From: CAVTUU01 sp045804965
GTDB taxonomy: Bacteria; Chloroflexota; Chloroflexia; Thermomicrobiales; UBA6265
Assembly (NCBI GenBank): GCA_045804965.1
Contig: JBJMMD010000017.1
Coordinates: 48,263 to 112,262 of the forward strand
DNA length: 64,000 bases
Direction of reading: 5' to 3'
Made by a program: the position numbers and the translations under genes. This document shows positions 16,019-24,356 of the stretch, piece by piece. Within the stretch, counting starts at the first letter, position 1. Every line of letters begins with the position of its first letter. The notes under the pieces are model-generated. The model was not told the origin of the DNA and did not search any database. It saw only the letters and a list, made by a program, of their open reading frames with translations.

Positions 16019-16423
16019 TCAGTCCAATTCGTCGACCACGTCCTCGCGAAGGCAAGCCCAGATCACGAACACATCAAGAGCGATTACGATGATCGCCCAG
16101 GCGGGGAAGAGGAAGACGAGGAAGAACGTCCAGATTGCATTCAACCCGGCGAGACTAATCGCGAGCCAAATCGCCCAGGCCCGGCGCAGGAAAAGAAAGA
16201 CGCCCGAGGCGATCAGCGCGAGCCCACCGACGATGTTGACCCAGCCCCAGAATTCCGGATTCCAATTGTAATAGTAGTGGTCGGGCGCGGTGAAAAATTC
16301 CTTGTCGCCAACCGCGGCCAGTCCGATGATCGCGTGAAAAGCCCCAGCGATAACCACCAGTACGGCAGCAAGGACAACGCTCCGATTCATCGATGACGAG
16401 GATGGTTCTTGGTAATCGCTCAT
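16019..16423 (-). CDS. DUF7144-like membrane protein with four helices
   Basis: A 134-residue protein; the ATG at 16421-16423 follows AAGGAG with eight-base spacing. Four helices are predicted: VVLAAVLVVIAGAFHAIIGLAA, WGWVNIVGGLALIASGVFLFL, AIWLAISLAGLNAIWTFFLVF and AWAIIVIALDVFVIWACL. The order of motifs (a DKEFFT segment after helix 1, WGWVN before helix 2, a short charged loop RRAWA, and IALDVFVIWAL at the end) matches the DUF7144/YvrJ-like group of small actinobacterial and chloroflexal membrane proteins. Function unknown. Minus-strand context: a sulfatase remnant lies 110 bases upstream and a hairpin downstream. Confidence 0.75.
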   Translation of the reverse strand: MSDYQEPSSSSMNRSVVLAAVLVVIAGAFHAIIGLAAVGDKEFFTAPDHYYYNWNPEFWGWVNIVGGLALIASGVFLFLRRAWAIWLAISLAGLNAIWTFFLVFLFPAWAIIVIALDVFVIWACLREDVVDELD

Positions 16424-16480
16424 TGTGATGCTCCTTGGTGTGATGCTGATGAATCCCGGGCGACAATCGTTCAGCTTTCC

Positions 16481-16508
16481 CGGCTGCCTCTCCAAAGGAA
16501 GGCAGCCG
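16481..16508. terminator. Stem-loop between the sulfatase remnant and the DUF7144-like gene
   Basis: CGGCTGCCT at 16481-16489 pairs with AGGCAGCCG at 16500-16508 around a ten-base loop. It follows the stop codon of the remnant at 16534 on the minus strand by 25 bases, where a terminator would be expected. Confidence 0.5.
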
Positions 16509-16533
16509 CTAAACGACGTGTTGAGCGAGCTGA

Positions 16534-16821
16534 TTATTGCAGAGCCATGGGGAGACTCAAGCGTTCTTCGTGGTTGATGAAGCGATCGGCGTCGACAGCG
16601 TCATCCCCGAGATCGATTTCCACCCAGTTCACCTCACCGCTGAATTCTTTGCCGCGCGATCTGTAGTCCTCACTCACCGGTAAGCCGAATTCCGCGCCAT
16701 CGTCGCCTGTCTCATCGGCGGAAAAGAGCATCGGCTCGGTTTGCTCGGCGCGCCCCTCATCGGATTTCTGCCCGTCGATGTAGCCGCGAGATTGGCTCCC
16801 TTTCTCACCTGTCATTAGCAT
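16534..16821 (-). pseudogene. C-terminal remnant of an arylsulfatase
   Basis: The 95-codon frame encodes YIDGQKSDEGRAEQTEPM, then LFSADETGDDGAEFGLPVSEDY, then EFSGEVNWVEIDLGDDAVDADRFINHEERL and ends MALQ. This is the characteristic last 80 residues of bacterial arylsulfatases (the FSADET..D.G and F-x-G-x-VNWV-x-IDLG segments, ending in MA-x-Q). The sulfatase catalytic domain, which would carry the C-x-P-x-R formylglycine signature, should lie upstream on the minus strand but is absent; the next sequence there is the intergenic end of the site-2 protease gene. The leading residues MLMTGEKGSQSRG are not family-like and mark the broken edge, near 16790. I treat it as a gene fragment. Confidence 0.65.
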
Positions 16822-16953
16822 AGCGAACGCAACGCGCCTCGCATACGCCGACCTATGTCTGGAGCCGCCGCGCGCGGAACTTTGCGATCAACTCGCTCAG
16901 CCGGTCTTGGCGACGGGCACACTGCCTTGTGTCGATGCCACTTCGGGCCGCGC

Positions 16954-18087
16954 TCACGCGGCGGCGCGCCGGGTGCTGAGCAAGTCGGGGCGGATGGAGA
17001 GCAGGCGGAAGGCTTCGCCGACATCGGCGAGTGAGAGGAGGCCGACCACGTGGCCATTGTTGTCGACCACGGGCAGAGCGCGGATGCCCTTGGCGTTCAA
17101 CCGCTCCTGGGCGTCGATCAGCGGCTCGGCCGGCATGGCCAGGGGCACTTCCCGCTGCATGAGTGCGTCAACGGTTGCCGTTGGCTGACGCTGCAAGCCG
17201 CGAACGAGGTCGTCCAGCGTCAACAGGCCCACCGCGCGGCCGGTGGTGTCGACGACCGGAAAATCGGACTGGGCCGAACTCAGCGTGAGCTCGATCGCGC
17301 GGGTCGCCGGGTCGATGGGCGCCAGGACCTGGGGATGCCAGGTCATCGCGTCGCCGACCGTGATACCGCCCAACACACTCCGCGCCACGGTCTGCCGGCC
17401 TTCGGCTTCGGCGCCGATCCAGACAAAGACGGCGATGAAGATCAAGAAGAAGTTGCCGGTCAGAAACCCGAGCAGCCCGAACAGGAGGGCAATGCCCTGT
17501 CCCAAGTTGACCGCGACCTCGGTCGCGCGCCGGAAGCCCACGCGCGTCGCCAGGGCGGAGCGGAAGATCCGGCCGCCGTCCATGGGGAAGGCGGGGATGA
17601 TGTTGAACAGCACCAACCAGATATTCGCCAGCGTCAGGTAGGCAAGGATGCTGCTCCAGTCGGCATCGCGCATCGACGTGTCGAGATGGGAGGGCGAGAG
17701 GAGCGACGTGGCCTGCAGAATCGCGCCAGCCACGATGAGCACCGCCGCGATCGCGACGTTGACCAACGGTCCGGCGATGGCGATGCGGAATTCCTGCCCG
17801 GGATCCTCGGGCGTCCCTTCGAGCGACGCCACGCCGCCGATCGGGAGGAGGGTGATATCGCGCACGGGGATGCCGTAGCGGAGGGCGACAAAACTGTGTC
17901 CGAGCTCATGGAGCGTGACACAGACAAAGAGCAGTACCGTGGCCACGACGCCGAAGGTCGCCCCGCGCCACCCCGCGTCGATGCTGAAGCCCCAGAAGTA
18001 GGCCGCCCACACCAGGATGAGGGCAAAGGTCGCGTGGACGCGGATATCGATGCCTCTGACGCGCGCAATCCTGAACGACCAACCCAT
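16954..18087 (-). CDS. Site-2 protease family (M50) intramembrane metalloprotease with two CBS domains
   Basis: A 377-residue protein from the ATG at 18085-18087; a GTG nine bases earlier is possible. The zinc-site helix has VTLHELGHSFVA (His60, Glu61, His64) and the third ligand comes from FNIIPAFPMDGGR (Asp170). About six transmembrane helices lie in residues 15-220. Residues 240-365 contain two CBS domains (VGDAMTWHPQVLAPIDPATRAIEL..FPVVDTTGRAVGLLTLDDL and VDALMQREVPLAMPAEPLIDAQERL..LPVVDNNGHVVGLLSLADV), which usually bind adenine nucleotides and gate the protease. This is the Rip3/SpoIVFB-like group. The gene is last in a minus-strand cluster with a baeRF-like protein, a DsbA-like protein and a peroxiredoxin, with 20 bases to the preceding gene, and is likely part of a stress or envelope-quality pathway. 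Confidence 0.9.
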   Translation of the reverse strand: MGWSFRIARVRGIDIRVHATFALILVWAAYFWGFSIDAGWRGATFGVVATVLLFVCVTLHELGHSFVALRYGIPVRDITLLPIGGVASLEGTPEDPGQEFRIAIAGPLVNVAIAAVLIVAGAILQATSLLSPSHLDTSMRDADWSSILAYLTLANIWLVLFNIIPAFPMDGGRIFRSALATRVGFRRATEVAVNLGQGIALLFGLLGFLTGNFFLIFIAVFVWIGAEAEGRQTVARSVLGGITVGDAMTWHPQVLAPIDPATRAIELTLSSAQSDFPVVDTTGRAVGLLTLDDLVRGLQRQPTATVDALMQREVPLAMPAEPLIDAQERLNAKGIRALPVVDNNGHVVGLLSLADVGEAFRLLSIRPDLLSTRRAAA

Positions 18088-18107
18088 CGTGACCACGTCC
18101 TTTCCGC

Positions 18108-19478
18108 TTAGGCGGTCTCGTTCGGCGCGAAGTCGGCGTCAACGGCGAAGCGGAAGACCGCGCCGACACCGCCCACCTGGTCGAGCGCTTGCGCGGCCTC
18201 GGTTCGGGGCATGGGCTCGTCCGCGTCGGGGACGTCCTCAAGTTCTTCGGCGGTGATTGGCATCTTCGCCGCAATCAATTCGATCTCGGCGTCGGTCTGC
18301 AAGGCGAGGCGGATAAGCTCGTCTTCTAGTGCGGTCGGCACGATGTTAGCGACTGCTCCTCCCGCCGGATGTTCCTTGGGAGGTTCGCCGGCGCCCACGA
18401 GGGGCAGGGTATAGTCGGCCCAGCCGGCCTGTGTAAAGTCCTCGTTCATCACCAGGCGCATCACTTCGCCTTCTTCGAGCGCCAAGATCGTGTCGTCCGC
18501 TCCGGCGGCGCCCTTGTCCCCGGCGCCGGCGCCGTCCAGGACCGCCTGCACGGCCTCCATCTCCCGCTGCCGCTCAGCCTCGGCGACAACCGGCTCCGCC
18601 GCCGCGATGACGTCGTCGAGGATGGCATCCGGTTCGAGATGCACGCGGCCGATAATGCGCGATTTGACCGTTTCGTGGAACCCACTTTCGAGCGCACTGT
18701 AGATCGGCTCGTCCGCGGCGATCACGAGATACTCCAGCCCGTCCTTCGCGTCCGCGAATGCGCGCCGCGTCTCCTCCGCCACGGCCTTCGCCACATGCTC
18801 GACCCGTTCGTCGGCGCGAGCTTGATAGCGGCGCTGCGACCAGCCGCCTTGCATCTGCTTACGTGGGTAGTCGGACGCTTCAACCTCGACGGCCCGGTCC
18901 CAGGTCAGTCGCTCAATCATCCACAGAATGGCCTGGCGCTGGTCGGCGACGAGCACGGCGTAGGGCGGGAAGTCCTCGGCGACACGCACGAGCTGGCGCA
19001 ACGAGGGAATGGGTCCGGCGACGACGCTTGTGGACACCGGTACGGCGAGGGGGACCGGCACGAAGACGTCGTGCTGATGACAGGCGACGATGACGACCCC
19101 GTGCGCGGCCGGGTCGAGCTCGTCGAGATAGCTGTTGATTCGCTTGATGTCCGCGTCGATGCTGGCTAACGCCGGGTCGTGTGCCGTATATCGCGCGCGC
19201 AGCCCTTCGAAGTGCGGTTCGATCTCAAGGCGCGCGGGCCGGCGGCTGACCCCTTCGCGATCACGGGCCGCATGCCGTTGCGAGCGCTTCGGCGCGGGTG
19301 CGGGCGTCCGTCCCGGCTCTTCGCCTTGCGGCCGCCAATCGAGACAGACGGTCAAGTACGGCGCTTCGCGTGACGGTGGCAGCGCCGCGAGGTGCTTGAG
19401 GGTCTGCCTCAAGTCGCGCGCGAGCGGGGTCTCGTGCTCCATGGTGTGAATGCGTTCGACGGGATCGGTTGCTGCCAT
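18108..19478 (-). CDS. Bacterial eRF1/Vms1-like (baeRF) family protein, predicted peptidyl-tRNA hydrolase
   Basis: A 456-residue protein starting at the ATG preceded by GAGGAGG. Residues 125-260 have the archaeo-eukaryotic release factor domain pattern (GVVIVACHQHDVFVPVPL, YAVLVADQRQAILW, then GGWSQRRYQARADERVEHVAKAVAEETRR). The GGWSQ at 211-215 is in the position of the catalytic GxQ loop that, in Vms1/ANKZF1 and eRF1, acts on peptidyl-tRNA. Residues 265-330 continue the fold with LVIAADEPIYSALESGFHETVKSRIIGRVHLEP. An alanine/acidic C-terminal region follows. Such baeRF proteins are thought to rescue stalled ribosomes, though direct evidence in bacteria is limited. It sits between DsbA-like and site-2 protease genes in one cluster (gaps 38 and 20 bases). 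Confidence 0.82.
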   Translation of the reverse strand: MAATDPVERIHTMEHETPLARDLRQTLKHLAALPPSREAPYLTVCLDWRPQGEEPGRTPAPAPKRSQRHAARDREGVSRRPARLEIEPHFEGLRARYTAHDPALASIDADIKRINSYLDELDPAAHGVVIVACHQHDVFVPVPLAVPVSTSVVAGPIPSLRQLVRVAEDFPPYAVLVADQRQAILWMIERLTWDRAVEVEASDYPRKQMQGGWSQRRYQARADERVEHVAKAVAEETRRAFADAKDGLEYLVIAADEPIYSALESGFHETVKSRIIGRVHLEPDAILDDVIAAAEPVVAEAERQREMEAVQAVLDGAGAGDKGAAGADDTILALEEGEVMRLVMNEDFTQAGWADYTLPLVGAGEPPKEHPAGGAVANIVPTALEDELIRLALQTDAEIELIAAKMPITAEELEDVPDADEPMPRTEAAQALDQVGGVGAVFRFAVDADFAPNETA

Positions 19479-19516
19479 CCTCGAACCTCCTCGTCAGGCT
19501 CGCCGGCAAGATCGAG

Positions 19517-20068
19517 TCACCGCACGTCAGCGAGCGCGGCGCGCTCGATCGCGTCGACAAGCGTGTCGAAATCATAGGAGTCATCGTGGCGGACGCCATT
19601 AATAAAGAAGGTCGGCGTGCCGTTGACGCCACTCCGTATGCCGCTCATGAAATGCGCGCGCACTTTTTCCGTGTGGACCCCCTCCGCGAGCTCACGATCG
19701 ACGCGCTCGGAATCGAGACCGAGATCGGAGGCGTAGCCGACCAAGTGACTGTCGTCGAGGGTCTTCTGGTGGGTGAACAACTGCTCGTGCATGGGCCAAA
19801 ATGCGCCCTGGGCACTGGCCGCCTCCGCGGCTTCCGCGGCGTGCTCGGCGTGCGGATGAGCTTGCGTCAACGGGAAGTTGCGGAAGACGAACCGGAGCTG
19901 GTCGCCAAACCGCTGCTGAATCGCCTCCACAATCGGATACGCCTGCCCACAGTAGGGGCACTCGAAATCGCCATACTCGACGAGCGTCACCGGCGCGGTG
20001 GCCGATCCTCTGGTGTGATCCTCGTCACTGACCGGCAAGGTCAGGACCGCGGCTTCAAAGCTCTGCAT
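19517..20068 (-). CDS. DsbA-like thioredoxin-fold disulphide oxidoreductase
   Basis: A 183-residue protein; GAGGAG lies upstream of the ATG. The active site is CPYC at residues 37-40 (VEYGDFECPYCGQAYPIVEAI), inserted in the DsbA helical arrangement, and the cis-proline loop is GTPTFFINGVRHDDSYDFDTL. This resembles the cytoplasmic or NhaA-associated DsbA family rather than periplasmic DsbA, since no signal peptide is present. Expected to reduce or oxidise protein thiols. It lies 19 bases downstream of the peroxiredoxin gene and 38 bases upstream of the baeRF gene on the minus strand, suggesting an operon dealing with oxidative protein damage. Confidence 0.88.
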   Translation of the reverse strand: MQSFEAAVLTLPVSDEDHTRGSATAPVTLVEYGDFECPYCGQAYPIVEAIQQRFGDQLRFVFRNFPLTQAHPHAEHAAEAAEAASAQGAFWPMHEQLFTHQKTLDDSHLVGYASDLGLDSERVDRELAEGVHTEKVRAHFMSGIRSGVNGTPTFFINGVRHDDSYDFDTLVDAIERAALADVR

Positions 20069-20087
20069 CCCTCACCTGACTCCTCAG

Positions 20088-20636
20088 TTACCGGGCGCCT
20101 ACCGGCGCTTCGGACAAGTGCTCAAGCGCGCGGAGGATCCCGTCCGCGCCAGGATTGATGCCGACCGGCGAGACATAGCTCCAGCTTATGACGCCTGCCT
20201 CGTCTAAGACGAACAGCGCCCGCTCGGTCGTCCCGTCATGGCTTCGATACACGCCGTAGGCCTTGGCCACGTCGCCTTTCGGCTCGAAATCGGCCAGCAG
20301 CGGGAACTTCAAGTTGCGGGCCGCGGCGAACGCGTTGTGACACCACTTGCCATCGACCGAGATCCCCAACAACTGCGCGTTGTAGCGGTGGAATTCCGGC
20401 AGGATTTCGTTGTAGAGCGCCATCTGATCGCCGCAGACCGGACTCCAATCGGCAGGGTAGAAGGCGAGGATCACCGGCTGCCCGCGGAAGTCGCTCAGCG
20501 ACAGCATCTGATCCGGGGTGGAGTAGAGGGTGAAATCGGGCCCCTCCGTACCGGCAGGCAAGGCGGACGACATGCGCGCAGGTGCCGGCGATGCCGTGTG
20601 CCGATAAGTTCCATCATTATGCTCGTCGTGAGCCAT
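20088..20636 (-). CDS. Peroxiredoxin (AhpC/TSA family)
   Basis: A 182-residue protein from the ATG at 20634-20636, which has AAGGAGAG upstream; the longer frame has no such site. The peroxidatic centre is AFYPADWSPVCGDQM (Cys68), in the usual F-x-P-x2-(F/W)-x3-C spacing, and the region GISVDGKWCHNAFA follows the redoxin fold with a second Cys99. The C-terminal LFVLDEAGVISWSYVSPVGINPGADGILRAL is typical of redoxins. It should reduce hydrogen peroxide or organic peroxides using a thioredoxin-like partner, possibly the DsbA-like protein encoded 19 bases downstream. It is first in the predicted four-gene minus-strand operon. Confidence 0.9.
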   Translation of the reverse strand: MAHDEHNDGTYRHTASPAPARMSSALPAGTEGPDFTLYSTPDQMLSLSDFRGQPVILAFYPADWSPVCGDQMALYNEILPEFHRYNAQLLGISVDGKWCHNAFAAARNLKFPLLADFEPKGDVAKAYGVYRSHDGTTERALFVLDEAGVISWSYVSPVGINPGADGILRALEHLSEAPVGAR

Positions 20637-20968
20637 CGTTCTCTCCTTATAGAAAAGGTCTCTTTGCTCTCCCCAGAGGCTCGGGCCAGCGGTCACCACA
20701 TGGAAAGACGGCCACTTGGCCAGTGCTAGTCTATCTCGTCGCACCGACCAACTGGGGTTGACGAGGCGTTCGGTTTTCGGCCGCCCTTCTCGGCCGAGAG
20801 AACCGGCCAAGAGGAGCGCGTCATCGGCTGTTTGGGCCGGATGCCAAGTTGGACCTATGGAGAGACCGCAGAGCCCATACCACCGTTGTCCACCATTTCG
20901 ATGGAACGCGTTCTGCTCACAGGTGACTGTATGGCGATCTCAAAGCCGTCAACGAAGGAGAGAAGCTC
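20637..20968. promoter_or_regulatory. Divergent control region between the stress cluster and yceI
   Basis: 332 bases separate the peroxiredoxin start (minus) from the YceI start (plus). Both starts carry good AAGGAG sites. No convincing operator or riboswitch was recognised. Repeated CGGCCG-containing segments near 20780-20815 may fold. Shared control of the two transcripts is plausible but not shown. Confidence 0.35.
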
Positions 20969-21562
20969 ATGTCCACGGATATGTCGACCGGCACGCGGCT
21001 GACCACGGAAGCGCCGGAGGTTGCCGGCAAGCACACGCATTGGATGATCGATCCTCACCACAGCTTCGTCGAATTCGGCGTCAAACACATGATGTTCACG
21101 ACGGTGAAGGGCCGCTTCACGGGCATCACCGGCGTGATTCATTGCGAGGATGAAGACGATCCCACCACAGCCAGAGTTGAAGCCACCATCGAGACGGCCA
21201 CCATCGACACCAGCGAAGCCAACCGCGACGCCCACTTGCGGTCGCCCGATTTCCTCGACGCCGAGCAGTTCCCGGCGATCACGTTCAAGAGCAAACGGGT
21301 CGAACGCCGCGGCGCGGACGAGTTCCGGATGACCGGCGACCTCACGATTCGCGACGTCACGCGCGAAGTCGGGCTCGAGATGACCTACAACGGCCGCGGC
21401 AAGAATCCGTTCGGCAAGGAAGTCGCCGGCTTCACCGCCGAAACCACGATCAACCGCAAAGACTTCGGCCTGAAGTGGAACGTCGCCCTCGAGACCGGGG
21501 GCATGCTCGTCGGCGACAAACTCGACATCCTGATCGAGATTCAAGCCGTGAAAGAGGAGTGA
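20969..21562 (+). CDS. YceI family protein
   Basis: A 197-residue protein with AAGGAGAG at good spacing. It has the lipocalin-like YceI pattern: HWMIDPHHSFVEFGVKHMMFTTVKGRFTGITG, VEATIETATIDTSEANRDAHLRSPDFLDAEQFPAITF, GDLTIRDVTREVGLEMTYNG and a closing ETTINRKDFGLKWN..GGMLVGDKLDILIEIQA. These are the usual anchors of the beta barrel that binds long isoprenoids or similar amphipathic lipids. Many YceI proteins are periplasmic, but no signal peptide is present here. It is divergent from the peroxiredoxin gene. Confidence 0.93.
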   Translation: MSTDMSTGTRLTTEAPEVAGKHTHWMIDPHHSFVEFGVKHMMFTTVKGRFTGITGVIHCEDEDDPTTARVEATIETATIDTSEANRDAHLRSPDFLDAEQFPAITFKSKRVERRGADEFRMTGDLTIRDVTREVGLEMTYNGRGKNPFGKEVAGFTAETTINRKDFGLKWNVALETGGMLVGDKLDILIEIQAVKEE

Positions 21563-21925
21563 CGCCAGCCCGTAGCTCCGCCCCGGGCATCAACACGGCC
21601 CGGACGGCACCTCGCTCCCACTCGGATGTCGGTGAAAACCGACTGGAACCCGGTCCAAAGATGAGTCTGCCCAGTGACGTGATGAACGCCATCAACTCCG
21701 GGCTGAGCGAGACGACACCGCTCCGAGGCTGAGAAGCACAACGCGGAGCGCGGTTTGGAGCGGTGTGCGGCTAGGCGCCCCTGCCAAACCGCGCTCTCCG
21801 GTCCCGCGGCGGCCGGTATCCCAGGTAACACCAGTGTCCAGTCTTGGCATACCGAATGCGACGGCTCGGATTAGTGGTGCCAACGAGGCACAATTCAATA
21901 AAGTACCGGGGAAAAGGAGATCTTC
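21563..21925. other. 363-base gap before the sugar dehydrogenase gene
   Basis: Nothing convincing is encoded. A short frame on the plus strand around 21660-21735 (MSLPSDVMNAINSGLSETTP) has no ribosome binding site. The last 20 bases carry the AAAAGGAGA ribosome binding site of the next gene. Promoters are probably present but not recognised. Confidence 0.4.
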
Positions 21926-23701
21926 ATGGCCCGCTACCGGTCGTTTGGCGTCGGCTTCCTTGTCGTGCTGCTCGCCGTCGTGTCGTTTTTCCTGGGTGGA
22001 GTCGGCCGTGCCACGCCCAGTGCGCAACAGGCGACCCCCTTAGCCACGCCGCAGCCGCCACCCGCGGTGACACCGGGCGGGACACTGCCGGGGAATCCGA
22101 AAATCCAACTCGTCCAGGTCGCGAGCGGATTGGTCGACCCCATCAACATCACGAACGCCGGTGATGGCAGCGGCCGCCTCTTCGTGATTGAGCGAGTCGG
22201 TCGGATCCGGATCGTCGATGGGAACGGCAACCTCCTGGATGATCCATTCCTCGATATCCGGGACAACGTCAAGACCGACTTCCTGGAGCAAGGACTCCTC
22301 GGGGCCGCGTTCGCGCCCGACTACTCAAGCAGCGGGCTCTTCTACGTTCTCTATGCTGACTACACGACCAATGGCAACGAATTCCTCGTCCAGTACCACG
22401 TCTCGGCCAACGATCCGAACAAGGCCGATCCCGACAGCGCCAAGCTGATCTATTCCCTGCCGAAATACCCGAACCCGGGCGACCCGTATGTCAACCACAA
22501 CGGCGGCACCGTCCGCTTCGGACCGGACGGCATGCTCTATTGGACGACCGGCGATGGTGGACTCGCGGGCGATCCCTATGACAACGCCCAGAACATCCGC
22601 AACGAGTTCGGCAAGATCCACCGGATCGACGTCAGCGGGGCATCGGGCACCGAGTCCTACAAGATCCCAGACGACAACCCGTTCGCGCGCTCGTCCGCGG
22701 TCAACCCGGCTGGCTTCGCGATCGAGGACCCCGCCAACTACCATCCCGGCGCCGATCCCACGATCTGGGCGTACGGTCTGCGCAACCCCTGGCAGTTCAA
22801 CTTCGACTCGAAGACGGGCGATCTCTATATCGCCGATGTCGGCCAAAACGCCTGGGAAGAGATCAATTTCCAGGAGGCGGGCGCCAAGGGCGGCCAGAAC
22901 TACGGGTGGGACTGGCTCGAAGGCTCACACTGCTATCCCGAGTATGTCAGCGATTGCCCGCGCTCCCAGATCGGCGTGCTCCCGGTCGCGGAGTATAACC
23001 ACAGCAAGGGCGACTGCTCGATCTCCGGCGCCGGCGTCTCGCGCACCGGCGAATCGCCAACGCTCGACGGCGTCTACTTCGCCTCCGACTTCTGCTCAGG
23101 CCGCGTCTGGGGTCTGAAGCAGGACGACAGCGGAACCTGGCAGTTCCAGGAGTTGCTCGACACCGAACTCCTTGTCACCGGCGGCGGCATTGGCGAAGAC
23201 GGCGCCGTCTTCTTCACCTCCTGCAACTGCGTCTTCGACCGCAGCTACGATCCCTTCGCGAACCCGCAGGGCGGGGTCTGGCGCGTCGTCCAGTCCGACA
23301 AGGTGCCGGCAGGCGCGGCCACACCGCCGCCGGAAGGCGCAGCAACCCCGGCCGCCGCGACCGAGGAGGAAGCAACTCCGGCCGCCTCGACACCCGAAAC
23401 CGGCGCAGCGACGCCCGCGGCATCAGCAGGCGGTAGCGCCCAGACAGTGACCATGGTCGACATCGCATTCCAGCCGAAAGATCTCACGATTCCGGCGAAC
23501 ACCGACGTCACCGTCGATCTGCCGAATAACGGGGCGTCCCTCCACAACTTCAGCATCGATGAGCTCAACATCAGCGTCGACGTCCAACCGGGTCAGACCG
23601 GCTCGGTCACGATTAATGCCCCAGCCGGCACCTATCAGTTCTATTGCAATGTCCCCGGCCACAAGGAAGCCGGCATGGTCGGGACCTTGACGGTGCAATA
23701 G
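21926..23701 (+). CDS. Secreted PQQ-dependent aldose sugar dehydrogenase fused to a C-terminal cupredoxin
   Basis: A 591-residue protein. Residues 1-30 are a signal peptide (YRSFGVGFLVVLLAVVSFFLGGV), followed by an AT/P-rich linker. Residues 57-460 are a GSDH-type beta-propeller: VASGLVDPINITNAGDGSGRLFVIERVGRIRI, LGAAFAPDY, the catalytic-region HNGGTVRFGPDGMLYWTTGDGG, YGLRNPWQFNFD, IADVGQNAWEEINF and the disulphide-forming cysteines near CYPEYVSDCP. Residues 465-500 form a T/A/P-rich linker. Residues 505-591 are a cupredoxin with a type 1 copper site: His in NNGASLHNFSID and Cys, His and Met in YQFYCNVPGHKEAGM. The domains may pass electrons from sugar oxidation to copper and on to the respiratory chain. 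Two stem-loops follow the stop. Confidence 0.9.
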   Translation: MARYRSFGVGFLVVLLAVVSFFLGGVGRATPSAQQATPLATPQPPPAVTPGGTLPGNPKIQLVQVASGLVDPINITNAGDGSGRLFVIERVGRIRIVDGNGNLLDDPFLDIRDNVKTDFLEQGLLGAAFAPDYSSSGLFYVLYADYTTNGNEFLVQYHVSANDPNKADPDSAKLIYSLPKYPNPGDPYVNHNGGTVRFGPDGMLYWTTGDGGLAGDPYDNAQNIRNEFGKIHRIDVSGASGTESYKIPDDNPFARSSAVNPAGFAIEDPANYHPGADPTIWAYGLRNPWQFNFDSKTGDLYIADVGQNAWEEINFQEAGAKGGQNYGWDWLEGSHCYPEYVSDCPRSQIGVLPVAEYNHSKGDCSISGAGVSRTGESPTLDGVYFASDFCSGRVWGLKQDDSGTWQFQELLDTELLVTGGGIGEDGAVFFTSCNCVFDRSYDPFANPQGGVWRVVQSDKVPAGAATPPPEGAATPAAATEEEATPAASTPETGAATPAASAGGSAQTVTMVDIAFQPKDLTIPANTDVTVDLPNNGASLHNFSIDELNISVDVQPGQTGSVTINAPAGTYQFYCNVPGHKEAGMVGTLTVQ

Positions 23702-23732
23702 GAACCACCCCGCACCCCGCGCGCACGCGCCC

Positions 23733-23805
23733 CCCTCGCCCTGCGCATCAGGGCGAGGGAACGACAAAGCCCGACGCCCCTCTCCCTTCAACAGAAGGGA
23801 GAGGG
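23733..23805. terminator. Tandem stem-loops after the sugar dehydrogenase-cupredoxin gene
   Basis: Two perfect hairpins stand next to each other: 23733-23743 with 23749-23759 (five-base loop) and 23778-23788 with 23795-23805 (six-base loop). They fill the gap to the convergent thioesterase gene and probably end transcription from both sides. Confidence 0.65.
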
Positions 23806-23861
23806 CAGCCAAGCAGCGGCAGGTGAGGGTCGTTCTGGAGCTGGGGCGGGCATCGAACCGA

Positions 23862-24356
23862 CTAGGATTCGAGATACCGCTCGCGCCAGGCGATTGCCTG
23901 TGCTTCCGGGACCCGGATGAACGTCGCGGTCGCCGCGGCCAGCACATCATTCTCGTGCTCGCGACGCAGCTCCGCCGCCATTTCGAGCACCCGCCCATGG
24001 TCGGCGACGATGCGACCGGTTGCGCGTGCCGGCACGCCCATTTCCACCGGTTTTCGATATGTGATGTTGATCCTGCCAGTTACGGCCCAAATCTGCCGAC
24101 TGTAGACGGTCCAGGCCATCACTTCATCGAGCACGGCAGCGATGACCCCACCGTGGGCGATGCCGGTGTACCCTTCGTGCCGCTGATCGGGCGTCCACGG
24201 CGCCCAAAGCTCGCCGTCGTCATCCCGATAGAAGGTCAATTGCAATCCATGCGGATTCTGTCGCCCGCAACCGAAACAGTGATGATCGTCGCGGACATTC
24301 ATGAGCTGTCCGACCGGGATCAACGCTTCGCGTTCGCCCTGCGCTTCTGTTGTCAC
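23862..24356 (-). CDS. PaaI family hotdog-fold thioesterase
   Basis: A 164-residue protein. The hotdog thioesterase pattern is clear: CFGCGRQNPHGLQL, a beta hairpin DDGELWAPWTPDQRHEGYTGIAHGGVIAAVLDEVMAW with the conserved H-G-G, then VTGRINITYRKPVEMGVPARATGRI. The start codon is GTG and overlaps the stop of the upstream response regulator as GTGA (24353-24356), which implies translational coupling. Family members hydrolyse acyl-CoA or aryl-CoA thioesters. The link to a two-component regulator is unusual, so the thioesterase may belong to a regulon rather than to the signalling pathway itself. Confidence 0.88.
   Translation of the reverse strand: MTTEAQGEREALIPVGQLMNVRDDHHCFGCGRQNPHGLQLTFYRDDDGELWAPWTPDQRHEGYTGIAHGGVIAAVLDEVMAWTVYSRQIWAVTGRINITYRKPVEMGVPARATGRIVADHGRVLEMAAELRREHENDVLAAATATFIRVPEAQAIAWRERYLES

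Noticed and set aside
17050..18111. Long plus-strand frame opposite the site-2 protease gene
   Set aside because: It is a shadow of a strong GC-rich gene; the minus strand shows HELGH and CBS domains.
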